10,750 nucleotides of DNA, from positions 1-10,750 of the forward strand of contig JAAHIC010000085.1 in NCBI GenBank assembly GCA_010671965.1, given 5' to 3'. Under the pieces are notes generated by a model that saw only the letters and a list, made by a program, of their open reading frames with translations, had not been told where the DNA came from and searched no databases. Shown one piece after another: positions 4,860 to 10,750 of the stretch. The position numbers were made by a program, and so were the translations under genes. Position 1 is the first letter of the stretch. Every line of letters begins with the position of its first letter. The stretch comes from Leptolyngbya sp. SIO4C5 (lineage in GTDB: Bacteria; Cyanobacteriota; Cyanobacteriia; Phormidesmidales; Phormidesmidaceae).

Positions 4860-6197
4860 ATGATTTGGGAAACGCTGCTAAGAGTCTTTAGAGCCGGAAA
4901 GTTTTCGCCCCGCTGGCGGCGATCGCGCTTGGGCTGGCTGGCGATCGCGCTGATTGCCTGCGGGGGCATTCTCTTCTCTAGCCTCAATGCCTTTACCCAG
5001 GAAAGGGTGCAAGTCTCTTTCTTGGTGCGATCGCTAGAAGTCGATCAGCTAGAAATTTTGGAGCAGGAGTTTGAGGCTCAGAACCCCGATATCGACCTGG
5101 ATATGATTCGGGGGCCGAATGCGACTGACGCGGTGGAAAACCTCTACACCACCTCCTTTCTGCTAGGCGACTCCCCCTATGACATTGTCTACGCCGACGT
5201 GGTTTGGATTCCCAAGTTTGCGGCGGCGGGGTGGCTAATGGATTTGAGCGATCGCGTTAGCGAGGAAGACCTCTCTGCCTTTCTAGATGCCGACGTCCGG
5301 GCAGGACGCTATCGCGGCGGTTTTTACCGGATGCCCTTCCGCTCTGACATGGGGATGCTCTATTACCGCACCGACCTGCTGCAGCAGGCGGGCCTAGAGC
5401 CACCCGAAACTTTTGCCGAACTGCAGCAGGCTTCCCAAACTTTACAAGAGCAGGGAGTAGTGCCCTGGGGCTTTTCCTGGCAGGGCAAACAGTATGAGGG
5501 ACTCGCAACCGTTTTTGTGGAAGTGATTGCAGGCTATGGCGGCTTTTGGATCAACCCTGACACCTTGGAAGTAGGGCTAGATACCCCAGCGGGCTATCAG
5601 GCGACTGAGTTTTTGCGAGAACTTATTGCCCAAGACATCACCCCTGCCGGCGTCACCAACTACATCGAAGAAGACGCCCTACGCCTGTTTGAGAACGGCA
5701 ATGCCGCCTTTATGCGCAACTGGCCCTATGCCTGGGCCCAGGTCAATCGGGCGGAAGCGACTGTGCAGGGTAAGGTTGGTCTGAAGCCGATGGTTCATGC
5801 CCCCGATGAAAACGCGGCGGCTTGTTTAGGCGGCTGGGGCTTTGCCATTTCTAAGACGGCGGCCCATCCGGATGAGGCCTGGCGAGTGGTCGAATTTTTG
5901 ACCAGCCGCGAGTCTCAGAAAGAGTTTGCGCTGGAATACTCCTACGTGCCCAGTCGCCGCGACCTGTTTACCGAGCCTGAAATCCTAGCTAAATACGATC
6001 ACTACCAGGAACTTTTGGAGGTGGCAAACAATACGGTGCCGCGCCCGCCGGTCGGTCAATACGCCCAAATTTCTGATATTTTGCAGCGCTACCTCAGCGC
6101 CGCCCTCACCGACCAGATGAGTGCTGAAGACGCCATGAACGCCGCCGCAGGCGAGACGCGCCGGGTGCTGGGTCGAGACGTAACTGAGCAGTCATAG
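4860..6197 (+). CDS. ggtB: ABC transporter sugar/compatible-solute-binding protein (GgtB-like)
   Basis: This 445-residue extracytoplasmic binding protein (MalE-like, cluster 1) captures substrate and delivers it to the permeases encoded next. The N-terminus has a long basic segment (1-24, with Arg/Lys at 8, 11, 14, 19-23) and then a hydrophobic stretch containing 'LIACGG'. This fits a lipobox with Cys34 lipidated, although cleavage after 'LNA' by signal peptidase I is possible. Family landmarks are 'LEQEFEAQNPDIDL' (about 67-80), 'YDIVYADVVWIPKFAAAGWL' (about 106-125), 'SDMGMLYYRTDLLQQAGL' (about 162-179), 'NGNAAFMRNWPYAWA' (about 278-292) and 'LGGWGFAISK' (about 323-332). The gene order of binding protein, two permeases and ATPase points to the cyanobacterial glucosylglycerol (also sucrose/trehalose) importer. 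A maltose or trehalose importer is the alternative. Confidence 0.9.
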   Translation: MIWETLLRVFRAGKFSPRWRRSRLGWLAIALIACGGILFSSLNAFTQERVQVSFLVRSLEVDQLEILEQEFEAQNPDIDLDMIRGPNATDAVENLYTTSFLLGDSPYDIVYADVVWIPKFAAAGWLMDLSDRVSEEDLSAFLDADVRAGRYRGGFYRMPFRSDMGMLYYRTDLLQQAGLEPPETFAELQQASQTLQEQGVVPWGFSWQGKQYEGLATVFVEVIAGYGGFWINPDTLEVGLDTPAGYQATEFLRELIAQDITPAGVTNYIEEDALRLFENGNAAFMRNWPYAWAQVNRAEATVQGKVGLKPMVHAPDENAAACLGGWGFAISKTAAHPDEAWRVVEFLTSRESQKEFALEYSYVPSRRDLFTEPEILAKYDHYQELLEVANNTVPRPPVGQYAQISDILQRYLSAALTDQMSAEDAMNAAAGETRRVLGRDVTEQS

Positions 6198-6200
6198 GAG
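6196..6200 (+). promoter_or_regulatory. Shine-Dalgarno for ggtC overlapping the ggtB stop
   Basis: AGGAG begins inside the TAG stop of the binding-protein gene and lies six bases before the ATG of the first permease. It fixes the start of that permease and couples its translation to the upstream gene. Confidence 0.75.
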
Positions 6201-6206
6201 ATCTTC

Positions 6207-7118
6207 ATGCAAGGAAAGCTTCGCGCCAGAGAAGTGCGCACAGGCTGGCTGCTGGCTCTGCCAGCTATATTGCTGCTGCTGCTGGTCTATGCCTATCCCA
6301 TCATCCGCGCCTTTGTGCTCAGCCTCTATGCTCAGAACCTCAGCACTGAGCTGGACACGGTGTTTATTGGCTTTGACAACTATGTGCGCATGGCCCTCGA
6401 TGGCCGCTTCTGGGGCAGTATTTGGCATACGGCGATTTTTACCAGCGTTTCCCTCGTCACCGAGCTAATTTTGGGTATGTGCGTAGCCCTGGCGCTAAAC
6501 CAGGCTTTTCGCGGACGTGGCGCCGTGCGGACGATCGCCATTTTGCCCTGGGCCTTACCGACAGCGTTGATTGCCCTGGCTTGGCGCTGGATTTTTAACG
6601 ACCAGTATGGTGTCTGGAACGACATGCTGCTGAACTGGTTTCACATCATTGATGAGCCAGTCAACTGGCTAGGGAATCCCACCTGGGCGATGGTGTCCGT
6701 GATTGCGGCAGATGTTTGGAAAACCACCTCGTTTATTGCGATTTTGCTGCTGGCCGGATTGCAGTCAATTTCAGAAGACCTGTACGAAGCCCATGCCATT
6801 GATGGTGCTAGCCCCTGGCAGAGCTTCCGGCAGATCACGCTGCCGCTGCTGATGCCGCAGATTCTGATTGCCATGCTGTTTCGCTTTGCCCAAGCCTTCG
6901 GCATTTTCGACCTGATTCAGGTCATGACCGAGGGCGGCCCCGGCGGCGCCACTGAGATGGTTTCCCTCTATATCTATGCCACCGTCATGCGCTACCTGGA
7001 CTTTGGCTACGGCGCGGCGCTGGTGGTGATCACCTTTTTGATTTTGATTGCCGTTGTCGGTCTGGCTGGACTCTATATCTCGCGGCTACGCAGCAACACA
7101 GGAACTGAAAGCTCATGA
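6207..7118 (+). CDS. ggtC: ABC sugar/compatible-solute permease 1 (MalF/UgpA type, GgtC-like)
   Basis: This 303-residue inner-membrane permease is of the type that pairs with the next gene product to form the transport channel. Six hydrophobic segments are visible at about 13-37, 72-99, 107-130, 160-183, 214-236 and 267-291. The EAA loop that docks onto the ATPase is clear: 'EAHAIDGASPWQSFRQITLP' (194-213, with E194-A195, G200, I210, L212-P213). The 'TEGGPGGATEMVSLYIY' stretch (241-257) is characteristic of MalF-type subunits in the CUT1 family. Its length is that of the short family members, without the large MalF periplasmic loop. Its stop overlaps the next start (ATGA). Assignment as glucosylglycerol-type rests on the operon, not on this protein alone. 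Confidence 0.93.
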   Translation: MQGKLRAREVRTGWLLALPAILLLLLVYAYPIIRAFVLSLYAQNLSTELDTVFIGFDNYVRMALDGRFWGSIWHTAIFTSVSLVTELILGMCVALALNQAFRGRGAVRTIAILPWALPTALIALAWRWIFNDQYGVWNDMLLNWFHIIDEPVNWLGNPTWAMVSVIAADVWKTTSFIAILLLAGLQSISEDLYEAHAIDGASPWQSFRQITLPLLMPQILIAMLFRFAQAFGIFDLIQVMTEGGPGGATEMVSLYIYATVMRYLDFGYGAALVVITFLILIAVVGLAGLYISRLRSNTGTESS

Positions 7119-8005
7119 CCACCGTTCAAGAACCGCAAACCCCTCAGTCAGCCAAAGCTCCCGGTCAGGGAATTGCCTGGATGAAAATTCTCCAGTGGAT
7201 TGCCATAATCTTTGTTGTTTTGTTCAGCCTGGGGCCAGTTCTCTGGGAACTGCTGACTTCAATTAAAACGACGGCGGCGATCACAGCGGATTCGGTTGTT
7301 TATTTTCCCAGCTTTGACCAGCTCACCTGGGATCACTACGTTGACCTTTTTCGGCGCAATCGCTTCTATATCTATATTTTCAACAGCGCTTTGGTGTCGA
7401 TTGTTTCTACGGTGCTGTGCTTGGCGATTGGCTCTCCGGCAGCCTATGCCCTAGCGCGGCTCCGAATTCCAGGGGAGCGTATTATTTTGGCCGTGGTGCT
7501 GGTGATTACGCTGTTTCCCTATATTCTGCTGTTTTTGGGACTGCTAGAGGTGATTCGCCTGGCCGGACTGGCAAACAACTATCTGGCGCTGATCATTCCC
7601 TATACGGCGATCAATCTGCCGCTGACAATTTTGGTGATGCGCAGCTTTTTCCAGCAGTTGCCCAAAGACCTGGAAGATTCGGCCAAAGTGGACGGCTACA
7701 ATACGGTGCGAATGCTGTGGCAGATTGTGCTACCGATGACGCTGCCTGCTTTGGTGACTACGGGCATTCTGGCCTTCATCTTTGCCTGGAACGAATACAT
7801 CTTTGCCCTCACCTTCATCACCCGCGAGAGCATGAAGACGATTCCGGTGGCGGCGGCTCAGCTAGGCGGTACGACCTCCTTTGAGGTGCCCTATGGCCCT
7901 TTGGCGGCGGCTACCATTATCGGGACGCTGCCGCTGATTGTACTGGTGCTGTTTTTCCAGCGCAAGATTGTCCAGGGCTTGACTGCCGGATCGGTGAAGG
8001 GATAA
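7115..8005 (+). CDS. ggtD: ABC sugar/compatible-solute permease 2 (MalG/UgpE type, GgtD-like)
   Basis: This 296-residue inner-membrane permease is the second half of the channel. After a polar cytoplasmic N-terminus (1-20), about six hydrophobic segments follow (near 25-50, 88-115, 122-146, 155-178, 208-230 and 262-282). The EAA loop appears as 'EDSAKVDGYNTVRMLWQIVL' (187-206, followed by Pro207), the usual MalG-type variant with E187, A190, G194 and I204-L-P. 'FAWNEYIFALTF' (223-234) and the C-terminal 'QGLTAGSVKG' (287-296) are hallmarks of MalG/UgpE proteins. It overlaps ggtC by four bases, so the two subunits are probably made in equal amounts. A 45-base gap without a clear ribosome-binding site separates it from the ATPase gene. 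Confidence 0.94.
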   Translation: MTTVQEPQTPQSAKAPGQGIAWMKILQWIAIIFVVLFSLGPVLWELLTSIKTTAAITADSVVYFPSFDQLTWDHYVDLFRRNRFYIYIFNSALVSIVSTVLCLAIGSPAAYALARLRIPGERIILAVVLVITLFPYILLFLGLLEVIRLAGLANNYLALIIPYTAINLPLTILVMRSFFQQLPKDLEDSAKVDGYNTVRMLWQIVLPMTLPALVTTGILAFIFAWNEYIFALTFITRESMKTIPVAAAQLGGTTSFEVPYGPLAAATIIGTLPLIVLVLFFQRKIVQGLTAGSVKG

Positions 8006-8050
8006 TTCAGCCTCGAACTCAAAACTTTGCAATTCAAAAATTCGTAAGCC

Positions 8051-9127
8051 ATGTCAAAGCTCAAAGTTAAAAACCTGAGAAAAGCCTATAGCCGTCAGAT
8101 TGTGCCTGTAAAAGATTTGGATTTACAGGTGGAAAACGAAGAGTTTTTGACGCTGGTGGGGCCATCGGGCTGTGGTAAGTCTACGATTTTGCGGCTGATT
8201 GCCGGGCTGGAGCAGCCCACCAGCGGCAAGGTGTTTATTGGCGATCGCAATGTGACTTCCCTAGCGCCGGGCGATCGCAATATTGCAATGGTCTTTCAAA
8301 GCTATGCCCTCTATCCCCACATGACGGTGCATGACAATATGGCGTCTGGGCTGAAGCTGCGCAATCTCTCGTCTGGCGAAATTCAGACCCGCATTCAGGA
8401 AGCCTCCCAGGTGTTGGGACTCGATGAGCTGCTCGATCGCAAGCCAGCTAAACTCTCTGGGGGGCAGCGGCAGCGGGTAGCGCTGGGGCGGGCGCTGGTG
8501 CGGGAGCCGGACATATTCTTGCTAGATGAGCCGCTGAGTAATCTAGACGCGCTGCTGCGGGAGCAGGTGCGGGCCGACCTGAAGCAAATTTTTCAAAAGC
8601 AAAAGTCGCCGGTGGTCTATGTCACCCACGACCAGACTGAGGCAATGACGCTGTCATCTAAGGTGGCGGTGTTGAATAAGGGGCTATTGCAGCAGCTCGA
8701 CACCCCAGAGGTGATCTATACCAAACCCGCCAATCGGTTTGTGGCGGGCTTTATTGGTAGCCCTCAGATGAACCTGATGTCGCTGCCCTGTCAGGCTAAT
8801 CATGCTGTCCTGGGAGAGTTCAAAATACCGCTGCCCAAAGCGGCGCGATCGCCCCAGGAAATTATTTTAGGCATTCGCCCGGAGCATGTGCGCTTGGCCC
8901 AGCCAGAGGAAGACGTGACCAAGGTACACGGCAAGGTCTTTTTGGTGGAGAATTTAGGCATGAGCTATTTGCTCAGCATTCACGTGGACGGTGAGCCGGA
9001 TAGGGCGCTGCGGGCGCTGCTGCCGTCTGATGCTCACTGGAATAATGAGGATATTACGCTGGCGCTGCCGAGCGATCGGATTCACTGGTTCCATGCCAAG
9101 ACGGAGGAGCGGATTGAGTCGGCTTGA
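8051..9127 (+). CDS. ggtA: ABC transporter ATPase (MalK/UgpC family, GgtA-like)
   Basis: This 358-residue cytoplasmic ATPase is expected to energise the importer. All nucleotide-binding motifs are intact: Walker A GPSGCGKST (37-45), Q-loop Gln83, signature LSGGQ (135-139), Walker B 'IFLLDEP' (155-161), D-loop SNLD (163-166) and switch His193. The C-terminal 120 residues form the TOBE/OB regulatory region of MalK-type proteins, with 'ILGIRPEHVRLA' near 272-283. In Synechocystis, from memory, the ggtA ATPase gene is unlinked from ggtBCD. Here it is adjacent, giving a self-contained four-gene cluster. MalK-type ATPases can serve several CUT1 systems, so a wider role is possible. Symbol assignment is by gene order and general resemblance; the ATPase function is secure. 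Confidence 0.93.
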   Translation: MSKLKVKNLRKAYSRQIVPVKDLDLQVENEEFLTLVGPSGCGKSTILRLIAGLEQPTSGKVFIGDRNVTSLAPGDRNIAMVFQSYALYPHMTVHDNMASGLKLRNLSSGEIQTRIQEASQVLGLDELLDRKPAKLSGGQRQRVALGRALVREPDIFLLDEPLSNLDALLREQVRADLKQIFQKQKSPVVYVTHDQTEAMTLSSKVAVLNKGLLQQLDTPEVIYTKPANRFVAGFIGSPQMNLMSLPCQANHAVLGEFKIPLPKAARSPQEIILGIRPEHVRLAQPEEDVTKVHGKVFLVENLGMSYLLSIHVDGEPDRALRALLPSDAHWNNEDITLALPSDRIHWFHAKTEERIESA

Positions 9128-9130
9128 GCC

Positions 9131-9160
9131 TGAAATCAGAACAGATTCACTGGATATGAT
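9131..9160 (+). promoter_or_regulatory. Weak candidate promoter before the CHAT-TIR gene
   Basis: In the 64 bases between ggtA and the next gene, TATGAT (9155-9160) matches the -10 consensus at five of six positions. The only -35-like element is TGAAAT (9131-9136), 18 bases upstream and poor. If used, the leader would be about 25 bases. Read-through from ggtA is equally possible, as no terminator is visible. Confidence 0.25.
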
Positions 9161-9191
9161 GAATATGGGCTAACTCACTACCAATTGACCC

Positions 9192-10750
9192 ATGTCTGCA
9201 AACAAGGCTGCTGTCCGTAAAATTCTGATCCTGGCGGCTAACCCGCTTGATACAGAACAACGGCGCCTTGATGAAGAGGTGCGGGACATTCAGGAAGGCT
9301 TAAAGCTCTCGAGGGGACGCGATCAGTTTCAGCTAATTGCGCAGTGGGCGGTGCGAACGGATGATCTGCGGCGATCGCTGCTGGAACATGAACCTCAGAT
9401 CGTGCACTTTTCTGGGCATGGGGTAGGTGAGAATGGGTTAGCGCTTGAAGACCGGAATGGTGAGGCCAAGCTAGTCAGCGCTGAGGCTTTAGCGCGCTTG
9501 TTTAAGCTCTGTCCCAGCGTTAAGTGTGTGGTGCTAAATGCCTGTTACTCGGTGGTGCAGGCTGAAGCGATCGCCGAGCATGTTGACTACGTGGTGGGAA
9601 TGCGGCAGGCGATCGGCGACGTGGCGGCCCGCAAGTTTGCTATTGGGTTTTATGATGCGCTGGGCTATGAGCGCAGCTACACAGATGCCTTTGAATTTGG
9701 TCTGAGTGCGATTGATTTAGAAGGCATCCCCGAAACGTCGGTACCCGTCTTGAAGGTACAGACAGTCGTGATCCCCGACCCGCCGCCACCAACGCCGCCC
9801 CAGCGCTTATTCATCAGCTACAAACGCAACGTAATGCCGGATGAATCGGTAGCAATGGCTCTCTTTGAAGCGCTAGAACTACAGCATTCGGTGTTTATTG
9901 ATCAGACAATGCTGGTAGGGACGCGCTGGGCCGAGCGGATTGAAACAGAAATTCGTCAGGCTGATGCCCTAATCGTCTTGCTCTCGGAGCAGTCGGTACA
10001 GAGCGAAATGGTTTTGCAAGAGGTGAGCCTTGCCCATGAGGTCGCTCGTGAGCGGCAGGGCAAGCCCCAGCTCTTGCCTGTGCGCCTAGCTTATCGAGAA
10101 CCGTTTCAGTATCCCCTGAGCGTGTATCTTGATCCGATTAACTGGGCGATGTGGGAGCAAGCGACTGATACGTCCCGGCTCATCGCTGAGCTGCAGCAGG
10201 CGATCGCAGGTGGCTCTCTGCCCCTAGATAACTTAGCGGCCAAAACGCAGGTACTCCAGCTCACTCCGACTGAACCCATTCCGCGACCTTCGCCTTCGGC
10301 CCAGCCCCAAGCCGCAACGGCCAAGCCGCTGGAGCTGCCGGAAGGCACGATGGGTCCAGAGTCCAGATTTTATGTGGAGCGTCCTGCCGATGCCGTGGCG
10401 CTGGAAACGATCCGGCGGCAGGGGGTGACGGTGACGATCAAAGGTCCCCGGCAGATGGGTAAAAGTTCGCTGCTAATTCGGGCGATCGCGGCGGCCCGAG
10501 AGGTGGGTAAACAGGTTGTTTTTCTAGATTTTCAGCTTTTTGACCGCGTGGCGCTGCAAAATGCCGATGACTTCTACCAGCAATTTTGCACCTGTCTCAC
10601 CGATGAGCTAGATCTTGATGATCAGGTGGCCGAGTATTGGCAGCGAACTTTTACCCATCTGCCGGGGACCTTTGATCGTCACCGTCACCCCCTGCCGCCG
10701 GATCGTTTCCAGCGCCACGGCATCGGCAGGACGCTCCACATAAAATCTGG
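9192..10750 (+). CDS. CHAT (caspase-like)-TIR-AAA ATPase protein, 3'-incomplete
   Basis: The frame is open from ATG 9192 to the window end; a TGA at 9186-9188 in the same frame shows this is the first possible start. Residues about 9-188 look like a CHAT/caspase-like protease domain, with 'IVHFSGHG' (His76) and 'VVLNACYS' (Cys118) as the expected catalytic dyad. A Pro-rich linker (195-203) leads to a TIR domain (about 205-338). This begins 'RLFISYKRN' and contains 'SVQSEMVLQEV', where Glu277 lies at the position of the NADase glutamate. After a second Pro/Ala-rich linker (359-379) comes an AAA-like ATPase start, with Walker A 'GPRQMGKSS' (418-426) and 'VVFLDFQL' (442-449). The combination suggests a signal-triggered effector in defence or programmed cell death; the function is inference. 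Residues from about 484 on are encoded by the inverted copy of the gene's own upstream part and are probably not the natural protein. Confidence 0.88.
   Translation, partial: MSANKAAVRKILILAANPLDTEQRRLDEEVRDIQEGLKLSRGRDQFQLIAQWAVRTDDLRRSLLEHEPQIVHFSGHGVGENGLALEDRNGEAKLVSAEALARLFKLCPSVKCVVLNACYSVVQAEAIAEHVDYVVGMRQAIGDVAARKFAIGFYDALGYERSYTDAFEFGLSAIDLEGIPETSVPVLKVQTVVIPDPPPPTPPQRLFISYKRNVMPDESVAMALFEALELQHSVFIDQTMLVGTRWAERIETEIRQADALIVLLSEQSVQSEMVLQEVSLAHEVARERQGKPQLLPVRLAYREPFQYPLSVYLDPINWAMWEQATDTSRLIAELQQAIAGGSLPLDNLAAKTQVLQLTPTEPIPRPSPSAQPQAATAKPLELPEGTMGPESRFYVERPADAVALETIRRQGVTVTIKGPRQMGKSSLLIRAIAAAREVGKQVVFLDFQLFDRVALQNADDFYQQFCTCLTDELDLDDQVAEYWQRTFTHLPGTFDRHRHPLPPDRFQRHGIGRTLHIKS
10363..10473 (+). 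repeat. Left arm of a 111-base perfect inverted repeat
   Basis: Every base of this segment is found in reverse complement at 10640-10750, with the axis at 10556.5 and a 166-base spacer. In the gene it encodes 'RFYVERPADAVALE' through the Walker A motif to 'SSLL' (residues about 391-428), which is normal-looking AAA-like sequence. This arm is therefore the original copy. Confidence 0.97.
10640..10750 (-). repeat. Right arm of the 111-base perfect inverted repeat, ending the window
   Basis: This is the exact reverse complement of 10363-10473, beginning at the third base of the Trp483 codon and running to the last base of the window. In the gene's frame it reads as His/Arg/Pro-rich sequence unlike the AAA family, so this arm is the displaced copy. 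Just before the junction, ATTG at 10636-10639 resembles the ATTA that precedes the matching point on the opposite strand. Short similarity of that kind is what a template-switch junction would show. A fold-back chimera or a contig-end artefact is the simplest explanation. Confidence 0.95.

Noticed and set aside
4676..4987. Minus-strand open frame across the gap before ggtB
   Set aside because: It covers the Nudix end, the promoter region and the ggtB start, and its product has no recognisable domain.
7417..7884. 155-codon plus-strand frame inside ggtD
   Set aside because: It is Gly/Ser/Ala-rich with no motif, in a second frame of a permease gene with a complete EAA loop.
10106..10348. Minus-strand open frame within the CHAT-TIR gene
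   Set aside because: It lies over the TIR end and Pro-rich linker of the plus-strand gene and has composition typical of an antisense shadow.
10640..10750. Transposon terminal inverted repeat or CRISPR-like palindrome at the window end
   Set aside because: The 166-base spacer is ordinary AAA-domain coding sequence with no transposase, and the arm is coding on one side; an inverted copy of the gene itself is the simpler reading.

Overview
The window looks like cyanobacterial chromosome. The HIP1 octamer GCGATCGC occurs at least 20 times by eye. The gene content also fits: a glucosylglycerol-type compatible-solute ABC transporter, a TRAP transporter resembling the cyanobacterial glutamate type, a GAF protein, and a CHAT-TIR-ATPase protein of the kind common in filamentous and unicellular cyanobacteria. 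The sequence alone does not settle the genus. Use of glucosylglycerol-type transport would fit a salt-tolerant or brackish/marine strain.

Layout. Bases 1-291 are the 3' end of a gene for a TonB C-terminal-like protein. A tRNA-Gly(UCC) with its own plausible promoter follows at 357-427. A small GAF-domain gene (578-1021, +) runs head-on into a SpoU/TrmH-type 2'-O-methyltransferase gene (1032-1556, -), only 10 bases apart. The methyltransferase is divergent from a tightly coupled TRAP pair, dctQ-dctM (1665-3547), which has no binding-protein gene beside it. A small probable lipoprotein (3653-4129) and a Nudix hydrolase (4271-4705) follow.

Bases 4860-9127 hold a complete CUT1 ABC sugar/compatible-solute importer: binding protein, two permeases and ATPase (ggtB-C-D-A order). 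An AT-rich leader upstream carries a -10-like box overlapped by an inverted repeat. The binding protein delivers substrate to the two-permease channel, and the MalK-like ATPase powers uptake, most likely retrieving osmolyte that has leaked out.

From 9192 to the end a long + strand frame is open. It encodes a caspase-like CHAT domain with its His/Cys dyad, then a TIR domain, then an AAA-type ATPase with a Walker A motif. This is the architecture of a bacterial conflict/cell-death effector. It is cut by the window end.

The most striking structural signal is also at the end. The last 111 bases (10640-10750) are the exact reverse complement of 10363-10473, inside the same gene. The final 36 codons are therefore an antisense reading of the gene's own ATP-binding segment. 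This is most likely a fold-back chimera or contig-end artefact, although a real inverted duplication cannot be excluded from sequence alone. The natural 3' half of the CHAT-TIR-ATPase gene is not visible here.
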